Positions 17,846 to 27,438 of a stretch of DNA of 64,000 nucleotides are shown in pieces. Under the pieces are notes generated by a model. The model was not told the origin of the DNA and did no database searches. It saw nothing but the letters and a program-made list of their open reading frames with translations. Position 1 is the first letter of the stretch. Every line of letters starts with the position of its first letter. The DNA lies in the NCBI GenBank assembly GCA_018798825.1, contig CP076357.1, positions 496,001 to 560,000 of the forward strand, in the 5' to 3' direction. Origin of the DNA: Ochrobactrum sp. BTU1 (GTDB taxonomy: Bacteria; Pseudomonadota; Alphaproteobacteria; Rhizobiales; Rhizobiaceae). The position numbers were made by a program, and so were the translations under genes.

Positions 17846-20800
17846 TCAAAGATCATGCCCGCCATCCAATGACTGGGTAATATTCTGATGCAGGCTCATT
17901 GCTCGCAATTGCCAATTTGCCCGACTATCGCTGGCCTGAACCTGTTGTAACAGAGTGGTCACATGCTCTGCCACTACAGGATCAAGGGTTGCAACCACAC
18001 GGTTAAACCGCTCGCTTTCGGTGGGACTGGCTTTAAACGCGCCAAATCGCTCGTTGATTTCAGTCAGAAGCCCGCTAATTTCCATCCGCGCTTTTCGGCA
18101 ATCGTCACTGTTGAGCAACTTCGCCATGTCGGTCTGATGATCATGCAATTTGCTGATGAACCTTTTCGTCCTCGCCGACAAATCAGCAATCGGCGTTTGC
18201 ATCTTGTCGCGGAAAGCCTCTTCCTGTCGGGTCAGGTTGGCTGTGAGAGTAGTGTAACATCGCGTGTAATCGTCAAGCGAACTTGAGACAAATCGCAAGC
18301 CAGCCAGAGCCGCCTGCCGTGCTTCGTTTGGTCGGCCAAAGATTGATGTCTTACCTAATAACTCTCCAAAATCCTGGGGTCGTATTTCCATGTCAGCCAG
18401 ATGCTTGCCAATTGTGCCACCCTGTTGCACATGGCTGATAAAAAGATCAGCAACATTCCCATGATCGACAAAGCATTTGCCAAAGTCCTGTCGCACCGTG
18501 CGTTCGAAACGCTGGACGTCCGGATCAGCCAAAACCAGACGCGAGACGATTTCCGGCACACTCTGTTTAAAGACGGTGAGTGCCGGTATCAGCGGCTTAT
18601 CCGGTGCATGCCATTGGTCCCAGTCCCTCTCATAATCGGCAAGAATCCGATCCTCTTTTCTGTCAGTGAGAACAACACTGGCAATCTCAACCTGGCTGAC
18701 AAAAATGCTTGCACGCGACAAATAATGCAGCTTTGGCCAATCCTGCTCGATCCTAGCCCAATCGACCTCAGAGAACTGCGACAGGGCAAGTCCAAGCTTC
18801 ACTGCATCAAACTCAGCACCAGCAGCGACAACGGTCGCAGGCGGCAAAACTTCGCGTAGCTGTTCCAAATACTGCCTGACATCGGCTGCAGCGTGACCGT
18901 CATTGATGGCATTGCGGCAAGACAAAGCGGCACTCGTCCGAGCACTTTTGCTATCCACACGCTCGGCATGATCAAGGCTCTGCTGCAGCCGCGCTGCGAC
19001 CTGTCGGACACGATCCGACATCTGAGAATAGCGACGAAAAGAAACCACTGACGGCAGGTGACGACGCGAATTGGAGGGCGATGTTAGAGGGTGGTCATTC
19101 ACAATACCGGGCAGCTCTGTGGACTGTTGTGCCTGTTGCGATTGCTGTTTAGGAAGCAGTTTGTGTCCAACAGATTGCAAGCGGCTCACGACCGTCTCAA
19201 GTCGTCTCTTCCAGTGGCTGACAACGTTCTGAAGTGCGCAACGCCAATCCTGATCTGTTCCGACATCGCGCCGCTCCATGAAGGAACGTAAGGCATCGCC
19301 ATAATCCTGCGTGTTACGATGCAAAAACGTAACGTCTTTTTGCCGATCACGTGAGAGTGCCTTGGAGAAACCCGCCCTGTCGCCAAACTCTTTCAAATTC
19401 ACATAGATGCGTAAATCGTCACGATGACGGGTCAGAGCAACATAAGTGAGCTGTGCATCCATCGTCTTCGATGCATAGACAAATGTCTGATCGACCGTTT
19501 TGCCTTGCGACTTATGAATGGTCTGCGCGTAACCATAATCAATGGCATTGTAGCGCTGTGTACTGAATTCAACGATTGAACCACTATCGGTTTCAATCGT
19601 CAAAACGCCTGTTTTGGACTGATAATCCGTAATAAAGCCGGTCGAGCCGTTTCGCAATCCGGTTTCAAAATCTCCTTCGAGACAAATGATCTTGTCACCA
19701 ATCGCAAAACTCCTGCGGCCCTTGCTGGTCGTAACGTCGAACCCGTTCTGCAGCGCCCCTTCGGACTTAAGCTCCATCCGCGCAAGCACGTTCAATGCAT
19801 CGACGTCCACATTGCGATGGCTCAGAATAAGGGCATCATTGCCTGCCCGCCAGCTCTCGCACCATTCCTTGATGAGCGAGGTTTTGGCTTGTGCTTCATC
19901 ACGTGAATAAACAATGTTGCCAAGAGCATTATAGACATAAAGCGCATCTTCGGCCTTGCCATTGGCGAGCATTAAAGACGCATTACGGTGATGATCATTG
20001 TGCTGACGAATGATGCCGGACAGTTCCCGATAGCCGACATAATCCGCGATACCACGAAACGCAGCCCCTGACATAATGGGTTGTAATTGGCGATGATCGC
20101 CAAGAAGAATGAGCTTGGCATCGGCTTTCTGCACATGTTCAATGATCATCCGCATCTGATCTGTGGAAACCATGCCACCTTCATCAAGCACAAACACGTC
20201 GCCGCTTTGCAGCAGCCGTTTGCCTCGAGCCCAATTCACCTCCCACGAGCGAATGGTTCGACTGCTAATTCCGCTCGATTGCTTCAAACCATCGACAGCA
20301 ACACCCGCCAGAGCTGCACCAAAAACCCGAGAGCCATTGGCTTCATAGGCTTGCCGAACAACATTCATAACTGTCGATTTACCCGCCCCGGCATAACCAA
20401 CAATCACCGAAAGTCCCGCACGATCCGTCGCATATCGGATTACCGCATTCTGCTCATCGGAAAGTGCTAAACCGGCCTGACGTTCAAAGACAGTTCTTGC
20501 CTTGCTGACCCGATTTTCAGAGACATAGAATGTGTCGTTCTCGACAAGCTTACCGGCACTCTCGATGATGCTGTGTTCATTCTCAAACACGGCACGTGTA
20601 GTATAGATTGCTGGACGGATTTCCTTATCTGTGACCGGATCATAAACCGGCGCACAGATCGCAATCAGATTTTCTGAAGCACCGAGACGCAGCTTCACTC
20701 TCTGAAACGCCTCGCGACTGTCGGTATATCTAAATACCTCCCGCGCAACATCCTTATCAGTAAACACTGAGTGTTGTGTGGTCAGCTTCTGCAAGATCAG

Positions 20801-21604
20801 TTCCGGGTTTTCCAGCACCGATTGGGCGTTGAGTGCCGCAATTTGCTTGTTGCGCTCAACGCGGTCCGAAGTTCCCCCACTTGCATGAACTATGTTGGCC
20901 GCAACCCCTACATGCTCTGTTGGAATGAGCGGCAGCCCTTGTTTCTCATATGAGCGATGATCAACGAGGACATCAAAGCCGTGCAGCGCCAGATGCTGGT
21001 TTTGGATATCTGCCCAGGCCTCGCGCATGTCCTTTAATTCAGGCTTGCCGATTCCAAAGCGCGCATAATCGATCTTGCCGCCCTCACCGCGTCGAACCTC
21101 CCCATCATCGTCAAAGATCGGCTGCAACACCTTGCCAAAGCCAGTCTCTGTCAACGGCCGTGTCTGGACCATGATATGAACATGGGGATTATTCGGCACA
21201 TCATGATAGGCCCAATCGGCAACTAGTCCACGCGATGTCAGCCGCTCGGCAACGAAAGCGCGTACCAAATCAATATTCTGCTTAACGCTCAGTTCCAGCG
21301 GCAATGCCATTTCAATTTCATTGGCATAACGCGAATTCGCTCTCACATTGAGATGTTCGACCTGAGACCAGAACTTCTGTGATGGCTGATCACCAGAGAG
21401 TAACAACAACTCTTCAATCCACCGTGGCGCATTCTGAGGTATAGCAAACTCTTTGTGCGCGACGTGAGACTTATTCGAGAAGTCTTTCCATTCCCCTGTC
21501 GCTTCATTCAGGATCGTAGCACCGCGACGATAGGCAATTGCGGCAACGGCACTTTGTCCCCTAGCTGCACTGATCTCCTGAACGCGTAAGTGATAGATCG
21601 CCAT
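17846..21604 (-). CDS. traA: TraA-like MobQ relaxase-helicase with C-terminal BID domain
   Basis: ATG at 21604 gives 1252 residues, starting MAIYHLRVQE as in MobA/TraA relaxases. The N-terminal relaxase domain has the His motif NNPHVHIMVQ (HVH at 141-143). A RecD/TraI-like helicase follows, with Walker A GYAGAGKS at 403-410 and motif II VLDEGGM. The last ~245 residues are a BID domain paralogous to that of vbhT. The protein nicks oriT, unwinds the plasmid and is itself the transferred pilot protein. It is transcribed away from the Q-type oriT just upstream and is divergent from traCDG, as on Rhizobiales plasmids. No clear Shine-Dalgarno is visible. Confidence 0.92.
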   Translation of the reverse strand: MAIYHLRVQEISAARGQSAVAAIAYRRGATILNEATGEWKDFSNKSHVAHKEFAIPQNAPRWIEELLLLSGDQPSQKFWSQVEHLNVRANSRYANEIEMALPLELSVKQNIDLVRAFVAERLTSRGLVADWAYHDVPNNPHVHIMVQTRPLTETGFGKVLQPIFDDDGEVRRGEGGKIDYARFGIGKPELKDMREAWADIQNQHLALHGFDVLVDHRSYEKQGLPLIPTEHVGVAANIVHASGGTSDRVERNKQIAALNAQSVLENPELILQKLTTQHSVFTDKDVAREVFRYTDSREAFQRVKLRLGASENLIAICAPVYDPVTDKEIRPAIYTTRAVFENEHSIIESAGKLVENDTFYVSENRVSKARTVFERQAGLALSDEQNAVIRYATDRAGLSVIVGYAGAGKSTVMNVVRQAYEANGSRVFGAALAGVAVDGLKQSSGISSRTIRSWEVNWARGKRLLQSGDVFVLDEGGMVSTDQMRMIIEHVQKADAKLILLGDHRQLQPIMSGAAFRGIADYVGYRELSGIIRQHNDHHRNASLMLANGKAEDALYVYNALGNIVYSRDEAQAKTSLIKEWCESWRAGNDALILSHRNVDVDALNVLARMELKSEGALQNGFDVTTSKGRRSFAIGDKIICLEGDFETGLRNGSTGFITDYQSKTGVLTIETDSGSIVEFSTQRYNAIDYGYAQTIHKSQGKTVDQTFVYASKTMDAQLTYVALTRHRDDLRIYVNLKEFGDRAGFSKALSRDRQKDVTFLHRNTQDYGDALRSFMERRDVGTDQDWRCALQNVVSHWKRRLETVVSRLQSVGHKLLPKQQSQQAQQSTELPGIVNDHPLTSPSNSRRHLPSVVSFRRYSQMSDRVRQVAARLQQSLDHAERVDSKSARTSAALSCRNAINDGHAAADVRQYLEQLREVLPPATVVAAGAEFDAVKLGLALSQFSEVDWARIEQDWPKLHYLSRASIFVSQVEIASVVLTDRKEDRILADYERDWDQWHAPDKPLIPALTVFKQSVPEIVSRLVLADPDVQRFERTVRQDFGKCFVDHGNVADLFISHVQQGGTIGKHLADMEIRPQDFGELLGKTSIFGRPNEARQAALAGLRFVSSSLDDYTRCYTTLTANLTRQEEAFRDKMQTPIADLSARTKRFISKLHDHQTDMAKLLNSDDCRKARMEISGLLTEINERFGAFKASPTESERFNRVVATLDPVVAEHVTTLLQQVQASDSRANWQLRAMSLHQNITQSLDGGHDL

Positions 21605-21671
21605 GGCACGCAAAATAAAAGATCACGAAGCTTCGCGGTATCGCAAGACAGCGTCCCCAACTTAAAGCCAT

Positions 21672-21706
21672 GCAGTTTTGCGAAAAACTGCTAAGTGCGC
21701 CCTTAG
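21672..21706 (+). other. Origin of transfer (oriT), Q-type
   Basis: An inverted repeat with 8-bp arms, GCAGTTTT (21672-21679) and AAAACTGC (21684-21691), separated by GCGA, is followed at once by TAAGTGCGCCCTTAG. This is the hairpin plus TAAGTGCG/CCCT nick layout of RSF1010 and Ti-type oriT. The predicted nick is between 21699 and 21700. It lies in the 570-bp gap between divergent traA and traC; the rest of that gap holds only a palindrome at 22110. Confidence 0.88.
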
Positions 21707-22109
21707 CGAACCGGGCTCGCTTCGCTCGCGACGGTTCCGGGACTGGTGCACTGGGGCGGCCCGCAATGAAAGATATAGTACAGAGCGCCACCCATCCACC
21801 AAAGGTACAGAGGCAAGCCGCCAGTATGTTGGTTCGCCGTGATCCGAGCGCAAGATCGTCAGCCGAATGACAACAGCGCAGACAACAAACTCTCGTACTG
21901 AAAACGTGGATTTTTCTGTGACCTTTACGTTCGGGTGGAACCCTCGCCGCTACAATAGCTTCTAAGCATGATCGAGATGGTCGTTTAGGGCGCATCGAGC
22001 GCACCTTAACGACCGACCTTCGGCAGCCCTACAGCGTTTTTGAGTTACGCGGGTTGTCTTCGGTTATCGGCGCTCTGTTCTGAAACGTTTCACCACTTTC
22101 TAGGGAATG

Positions 22110-22123
22110 AACAATCGATTGTT
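22110..22123. promoter_or_regulatory. 14-bp perfect palindrome upstream of traC
   Basis: AACAATCGATTGTT is a perfect dyad ~50 bp before the traC start and beyond the oriT. Its position suggests an operator for the traCDG promoter. No regulator is identified. Confidence 0.4.
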
Positions 22124-22174
22124 TATCTCTAAAATCAAGGCCTCCACTGTTTCAAAACAAAGGAAGTCTCAGTA

Positions 22175-22384
22175 ATGGCACGATTGAAAACCAACAAATC
22201 CGTTTCGCAGATTAAGGCAGAAATTGAGCGTCTCAACGCCGAACTTGAAGCCGCAAAGACCATTCAGGCACAGAATATCGGTGCGCTCGCAATCGATGCA
22301 GGCCTAGCAGATGTACCGCTATCTGATCTTAAAAATGCCTTTGGAGAACTGGCTACACGATTTCGCGCCGATGCAAATCAGTGA
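22175..22384 (+). CDS. traC: TraC-like conjugal transfer protein
   Basis: A 69-residue protein with a basic N-terminus (MARLKTNKSVSQ), a coiled-coil heptad region (IKAEIERLNAELEAAK) and a short C-terminal helix. It has the size and position of TraC, the small oriT-associated relaxosome protein of Rhizobiales plasmids. AAAGGAAG stands ~10 nt before the ATG. It overlaps traD by 14 bp and lies immediately downstream of oriT. Confidence 0.75.
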   Translation: MARLKTNKSVSQIKAEIERLNAELEAAKTIQAQNIGALAIDAGLADVPLSDLKNAFGELATRFRADANQ

Positions 22385-22631
22385 GCTGTCGCGGCTTAAA
22401 AACAGGCTCCTTCGACAGAAAGGCAGATTGTCGATGCTGAAAAAATCTGATCGTTCCAAAGATGCACATGAGAAAATCCAGCTGGGCGGTCTCGTCGTCA
22501 AGGCGGGGCTACGTGAGGCCGATAAAGCCTTTCTGCTCGGTGTCCTCGTCATGGCTTCCCAGCAATTGAACGACGAAGCTTTTGTCCGCGGCATGACGGC
22601 TCTCGGCAAAGAAGCCTTTGCCCATGATTGA
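22371..22631 (+). CDS. traD: TraD-like conjugal transfer protein
   Basis: ATG at 22371 (MQISELSRLK) is preferred to the longer upstream frame because it gives an 86-residue protein like TraD of Ti-type plasmids. The conserved core KIQLGGLVVKAGLREADK is followed by LLGVL. The start overlaps the end of traC and the end overlaps the start of traG. Role: accessory protein of the traCDG transfer operon. Confidence 0.75.
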   Translation: MQISELSRLKNRLLRQKGRLSMLKKSDRSKDAHEKIQLGGLVVKAGLREADKAFLLGVLVMASQQLNDEAFVRGMTALGKEAFAHD

Positions 22632-24390
22632 AAAAGAACCCGCTCCCCCGTGGGGCGCGTATCTGTTTATCGGTACGTCACTCACGCTTATTTCAATCGG
22701 CGCTTTTGTCTGTGGCTATTTGTTTCGCAACTGGCCGCAAGCGCTGACACAGCTTTCATTTGCTGAGGGCTTGTCATGCTATCTGCCGCTTTTTCCATCG
22801 CATTGCGCTGCTTTGATTGCCGATCACGGCGGCATTCCACCTGCAAAAATGCTCAATTATCAGATCATAATTGCATCCCCGATGATTGTGCTTTGCGGGC
22901 TGGCTTCATTTATAACCTGGTATCATTTTATGCGCATGAGACCGCGCATAGTGCTAAGCGGTCTGTCAGTTGGCACCATGCGGGACTTGCTTGCTGCTGC
23001 GCGGATAGAACAGAAATCCAGCAAATTCCCAGATGTGCTGGGCTTGCATATGTTCAACGGCTGGCATCTTTCATTGAACCGAGAAACACGGCATTTCAAT
23101 ATTATAGGCGGCATTGGCGGCGGCAAAACCATTCTCATGACAAGGCTTATTCATGCAGCCGTTAAACGCAATGACAAGCTGCTGATCTTCTGCCAGAAAG
23201 GCGATTACACAAAGATCGTGCCGCAGAATGCTGTGAACGGGGTAAAGCATAGTCCGATCTTACTTGCCCCAACTGATAGCCGCTCAGCTGTCTGGAATAT
23301 CGCAGCCGATCTGGTCGTTTCTCAAGAAGCCATCGAGCTTGCCAAACGACTTGTGCCGGAATCAAGCAACCGCTTTTTCTCCGATAGTGCGCGTGCGATC
23401 CTATCCGTTTGCATTATCAAACTGATGGCAACCAAACCGAAGCGATGGACCTGGGCCGATCTGCTGGAAGAAACCCGCAAGGACAATGACACGCTTCTCG
23501 CCACCGCCTTAAAATACGGGCGCGGTGCCAATCTGTTTCTTGAAGCTGATTTCCGACAGCTCATGTCCACGCGAGGTACGCTTGAAGCGCATATGGGCAT
23601 GCTCAATATGCTTGCTGCTGCCTGGCCGAGTTATGAGAGTAAAACACTCTTCTCCATCCGTGAATGGCTGCAGGACAAAACAAGTTTCGGCTCCGTCATC
23701 ATTCGCCATGATGGACAGTTCTCCGCGCTGTCCGATGCATGGATTTCCTCGCTTTATGCCATTGCAATCAACACTGTCACTGACAGCAAATCGCTCAATG
23801 ACAATGATCTGCGCCGGATCTGGTTCTTTCTCGATGAATGGGCGCAACTGCCACATATTCACCAGTTCCAGACTTTCGTCACGGTCGGCCGTTCCAAAGG
23901 TGTGTGCGTCGTATTAGGCCTTCAAGATGCAGCACAGGTCTCCGAAAAATACGGGCAGGATGCTTTAAAAACCCTGATGGCGAGCGTCGGAACCACCATC
24001 ATGGTTCAAGTCAATCATGGTGAAACTGCACTAACGCTGGAACGCTACTTCGGCAAATCCACCTATACGGAATGGAAGCGCAAACCGCTTGGGAGCCAGG
24101 GCGGTATGCAATGGGCCGATCAGCGCTTTGAAGAAGCGCCGTTTAAATCCACCGAATTCAGCTCACTGCTCGGAACCGATAAAGACGGCGTGCGCTGTCT
24201 GGTCTCTGGCGTCGGCCAATATCTTTATAAGATCGCAGTACCGCTCGATCCAAAATACGCAACCGAATATAGACAAGCGTCCGCACCTGCAGAATGGACG
24301 ACAACATTCAAGGTCGATGGAACTCTCAGCACCGATACAGAGATTGAGGCTTATATCGCCGCAGTCAAGCAACGACAAAAGCCGCAATAA
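22624..24390 (+). CDS. traG: Type IV coupling protein (TraG/VirD4-like)
   Basis: The ATG at 22624 lies in the last codons of traD. The 589-residue protein has two N-terminal membrane segments (about 12-35 and 80-105). Walker A GGIGGGKT lies at 162-169, and a Walker-B-like IWFFLDEWAQLPH and the VTVGRSKG / VVLGLQDAAQ region near 400-440 follow. Such hexameric ATPases link the relaxosome to the secretion channel at the inner membrane and recruit BID-tagged substrates. Gene order traC-traD-traG, divergent from traA, is the Rhizobiales arrangement. Sequence style is closer to TrwB/TraD-type ATPases than to DotL. Confidence 0.85.
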   Translation: MIEKEPAPPWGAYLFIGTSLTLISIGAFVCGYLFRNWPQALTQLSFAEGLSCYLPLFPSHCAALIADHGGIPPAKMLNYQIIIASPMIVLCGLASFITWYHFMRMRPRIVLSGLSVGTMRDLLAAARIEQKSSKFPDVLGLHMFNGWHLSLNRETRHFNIIGGIGGGKTILMTRLIHAAVKRNDKLLIFCQKGDYTKIVPQNAVNGVKHSPILLAPTDSRSAVWNIAADLVVSQEAIELAKRLVPESSNRFFSDSARAILSVCIIKLMATKPKRWTWADLLEETRKDNDTLLATALKYGRGANLFLEADFRQLMSTRGTLEAHMGMLNMLAAAWPSYESKTLFSIREWLQDKTSFGSVIIRHDGQFSALSDAWISSLYAIAINTVTDSKSLNDNDLRRIWFFLDEWAQLPHIHQFQTFVTVGRSKGVCVVLGLQDAAQVSEKYGQDALKTLMASVGTTIMVQVNHGETALTLERYFGKSTYTEWKRKPLGSQGGMQWADQRFEEAPFKSTEFSSLLGTDKDGVRCLVSGVGQYLYKIAVPLDPKYATEYRQASAPAEWTTTFKVDGTLSTDTEIEAYIAAVKQRQKPQ

Positions 24391-24497
24391 ACGTCGATCG
24401 GTGTTCGCCAATAACAGCGGATAGAGATCGTAAAATTATCAACCTCACTGGCTTTTAAATAAAAATGGTCTGGCCGGATTAATCCGGCCAAAACCGT

Positions 24498-25346
24498 TTA
24501 CGCTTTGAGCTCCGCCATCTTCTGCGACAGCGTCCACAGTGCTTTGTTCAGCCTGATATCCTGATCGATGCCATTAACAGCACGGGATTTAACACGGCGC
24601 GGGCGGCCGCATGCATCACGGCTAATGCCACGTAATCCGCCCTTTAAGCAGTTTTCTTGCACAGTGTTAAAAACCGTCCACAGATCGTTTGCCTTGTCAT
24701 CATGGCGGCGCGGGATGAGAAGTTGAGCGGGTGTGATGGGTGTATGGGTTACGCCCTCTGCATTGCCAAAACGCAGCATGTGGGCGGCATCGGCAAAGAT
24801 CGTCTGCTCATCTCGGTTCAAATGAATAGTTGACCAGTCCTGCGGGGCGGCGAGAACCTTTTCGGCTTCATTTAATACGCTATATGTGCCCTCTATCACC
24901 TTGCCCGTCACATCGCCTGAATGGCGAACCTTGATCGCTTCAATTGTGCCCACTTGGGCCACAAGTGAATTCATGCAGCGAATGCGAAACAGCCCTGCCA
25001 TCAATTCATAAGCGCTTGTTCCGTCATTGGCGTTCTTGAGAAGGATTTCACAGATATTGTCACCGACGCTGTAGCTATTACCGTCATCGATACGGCGCAG
25101 GCGAATGAGGTGTTTGGTAAACTCGGCTTTGCCTTCAATCCGACTGCGCGATTGCTTTGCTCCGACCGGCACAAAACCCTCTTTGGTGAGCGCACGCAGG
25201 ATTTCGATTGTCGGAATTGGCTGAAAGCGGGGTGAGCGGCTTTCATGGGCAGTGAGGGCAAAAACAGACGGTGCAGTTTTCAACATTTCGTCCTCACGCA
25301 TCGCGCGGGCATTATCGAAACGGGCCGTATCAGTGCAGATAGTCAT
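24498..25346 (-). CDS. DUF932-family plasmid protein (copy 1)
   Basis: A 282-residue protein beginning MTICTDTARFDNARAMREDE. It has the DUF932/DUF945 features: HLIRLRRI, a GDNICEILLKNANDGTSAYE segment and an RIRCMNSLV core. The family is widespread on plasmids and phages without an agreed function. It is nearly identical to the gene at 29476-30324, differing at only a few residues. Its long leader contains a terminator-like hairpin (25601-25638). Confidence 0.85.
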   Translation of the reverse strand: MTICTDTARFDNARAMREDEMLKTAPSVFALTAHESRSPRFQPIPTIEILRALTKEGFVPVGAKQSRSRIEGKAEFTKHLIRLRRIDDGNSYSVGDNICEILLKNANDGTSAYELMAGLFRIRCMNSLVAQVGTIEAIKVRHSGDVTGKVIEGTYSVLNEAEKVLAAPQDWSTIHLNRDEQTIFADAAHMLRFGNAEGVTHTPITPAQLLIPRRHDDKANDLWTVFNTVQENCLKGGLRGISRDACGRPRRVKSRAVNGIDQDIRLNKALWTLSQKMAELKA

Positions 25347-25600
25347 AGGCTTTCTCCGCTTTTAAGTTCTGTCCCCTAAACGGGTCAGCAGCATTGCGCT
25401 GCTGTACCTCTTGCCTCGTGGCGAACAGCGGGTGTGCAAGCGGAGGGGTGGTTTCGCGGGGAACCAGCTGCAGAGAGCAAAGCGAGCGAAGCTGGGCGGA
25501 AACCAATCCGAAGCGCGCTGAGGGCGGATGCCCTAAGCTTTTGAAATCCGTGTGAAGCAGGGGAAAACGGAACGCAAGCGCGAGTACCACTCGGGGAAGA

Positions 25601-25638
25601 TTAAAAAGCCCCGGCACGTCTCACAACATTCCGGGGCT
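25601..25638 (-). terminator. Intrinsic-terminator-like hairpin upstream of DUF932 copy 1
   Basis: AGCCCCGG (25607-25614) pairs with CCGGGGCT (25631-25638). Read on the minus strand, the stem is followed by TTTTTAA. It lies ~260 nt before the DUF932 start on the same strand, so it either ends an upstream minus transcript or acts as a leader attenuator. Confidence 0.6.
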
Positions 25639-25880
25639 GCGCAACTGGATGCGACCAAACTTCCTAGCGTTGCGCACAGCGACATTAGTCAAAGCCGACA
25701 AGTCTGAAAAGAAGAATATCTTATCGTCTTTTTGCCTGCCGTCAGAGGCTTCAAATGCCCATCAACCTCGCCGACCCTTTCAACCAGATCGGGAGAATCC
25801 AAGGGCAGATCTACGGGGATTTCAATGTTCTATCCAGGATTCTGCGGACAACCGGCCGTAAGGCGGTTTCAGTTCACGGG

Positions 25881-26202
25881 AATGAATCAATCCGCCCTGA
25901 TTGATTCAAAAGTCTCATTAGACGCAGAGGATGTTTTCAACGACGTTGATTAAATGATCGAACGGCAACTAGAGCTTTACGTTGAACACAATGATCCAAG
26001 TCGAAACATGGCGCGCTTTTACGCCATGCATATCTCCTATTCGCTGTTCGGAGAGCCTTGCCTTTTTCAGCAATGGGGAAGGATCGGTACCTCTGGCCAG
26101 TGTAAGTTACAACACTTCGAACACGAGGATGATGCAATTCGCACGTTCCGAGATGTTGCAAGAAAGAGGCAAGCCCACGGATACAAGCCAAGGAATGAGT
26201 AA
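25881..26202 (+). pseudogene. WGR-domain protein, copy 1 (nonsense mutation)
   Basis: This aligns codon for codon with the intact gene at 33181-33528, but codon 25 is TAA where the other copy has GAA (DVD-stop-MIERQLEL). The remaining 82 codons could be translated from the ATG at 25954. They still carry the WGR core QQWGRIGTSGQ. Confidence 0.75.
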
Positions 26203-26604
26203 AGCTGGATCTGCATGGAAGCATTAACGGCGTGATTCAGGCGCACTCAAGCAACAGTCGGACATAATTGGCGAAACGGGTGTTTTCGCAAACAACCTCT
26301 CTTTGATGAATGCGAGCATCGCGGTTGGCATGAGGGAGAAAGCTCAGACACCCCTGCTCGATAGAGCTCCGCGCACCACGGTAAAGCAGCACTTTTTATC
26401 CTTCAGCAACTTAATCGCAAGCAATAACCCTTAGCGCTCGCGGGTGGCTGGCCGACGGTGTTTCCAGAATATCCGTGTTTCCAATCTGACCCAGTATCGT
26501 GGATTAGTGACAGTGTTTAACCCACGCCTCCTCGTTGCGCCTTTTGAAAAGCCGCTTTGTCACCTAGTGCGAGTTCATTTCTGTCAGAAACGGGTCATCT
26601 TCCG
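26203..26604. other. 400-bp stretch with no assignable feature
   Basis: Between the WGR pseudogene and the HTH gene I see no coherent frame, RNA or repeat that I can support. Confidence 0.4.
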
Positions 26605-27384
26605 TCAGCCATAGGACGGTTTACGGCAACAATACGCTGGAACAAAACCTGATCTGCTGAAATTTTCTTCGCAAACTCGCTTTTCTTTCTGCTCTTTTAT
26701 ACCGTAGGTCTCTAGGGACGTTGATGTCCCGACACCCATTGAACGCTTGGAAAAACCCAAGTTCGGTCTGAATTTCACAAGCCAACGCTTCCAGTAAGTG
26801 CAGACTATCCGCACAATGTTGGAGAGGTTCTTGCCACGCCATTGCTCCCGATGTTCCACGGAGATGAGTCCATGCGTTCGGGCTTTCCGCAACGCATTAC
26901 GTGTCGTTGTGAGCCCTACTCCTGCGCGATCGCCGATTTCCTTGTTGGTGCAGCAGCATTGACCGGTCTGCCGAATATCGGAGGCTACGATATAAAGGAC
27001 GGCTCGTTCACCTTCCGTGAACATTCCGCTGAGCTGCTGTGGCAACACCGATGAACCACCGAAACGGCGCTTACGTTCGAGACGCTGAGGGTCACGTTTT
27101 CCAGAAGCCGCTTCCGCGCGGGATTGAAGTGAGGGCACGCGCCGTGGAAACCAGCTATTGGTGCGAGACCACTGCTGCGACTGGTTCTGCAATTCGGTTC
27201 GTCGCTCGAGCACAAATTCATAAAGCGTGACGCTCATCGGGTCGAGTTCGTCAGTGAGCGTGATCAATTCGCTCACGCGTTTGAAGACCTCATTTATCTG
27301 TTCAATCGTCTTAGCGCGCCTCAAGAGTTCCGCCACTTGTTGCTGCATGAACGCTTTGCGCAAACATAAGGTTGTACTCGACAT
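26605..27384 (-). CDS. Helix-turn-helix protein, candidate plasmid replication/regulatory protein
   Basis: A 259-residue protein. GAAAGGA stands ~6 nt before the ATG at 27384. The N-terminal ~90 residues are helical; residues ~120-180 form a winged-HTH-like module (GERAVLYIVASDIRQTG, then TNKEIGDRAGVGLTTTRNAL, then GLISVEHRE). The C-terminus is basic. Such proteins on Rhizobiales plasmids are often replication or partition-associated, but no replication motif is certain. A candidate antisense RNA lies in its leader, which would suit a copy-number-controlled gene. Confidence 0.55.
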   Translation of the reverse strand: MSSTTLCLRKAFMQQQVAELLRRAKTIEQINEVFKRVSELITLTDELDPMSVTLYEFVLERRTELQNQSQQWSRTNSWFPRRVPSLQSRAEAASGKRDPQRLERKRRFGGSSVLPQQLSGMFTEGERAVLYIVASDIRQTGQCCCTNKEIGDRAGVGLTTTRNALRKARTHGLISVEHREQWRGKNLSNIVRIVCTYWKRWLVKFRPNLGFSKRSMGVGTSTSLETYGIKEQKEKRVCEENFSRSGFVPAYCCRKPSYG

Positions 27385-27438
27385 GTTGTCCTTTCAGAGA
27401 AAGGCACAAAAAATCCGTGGCGCGGAAGCGCTAGAGGC

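Larger units (their letters stand above)
24498..25829. repeat. 1.3-kb DUF932 direct repeat, copy 1
   Basis: The gene, its ~270-bp leader and ~200 bp beyond the terminator hairpin are nearly identical to 29476-30803 (offset 4978 bp). Identity fades at CAATGTTC on the right side. The repeats bracket the HTH gene, IS3 OrfA and HigBA, so homologous recombination could loop out this 5-kb block. Confidence 0.88.

Noticed and set aside
25330..25617. A 95-codon minus frame just upstream of DUF932 (identical in copy 2 at 30308-30595)
   Set aside because: It overlaps the DUF932 start, has low-complexity composition and begins at the terminator-like hairpin. Its conservation is explained by the DNA repeat as a whole.
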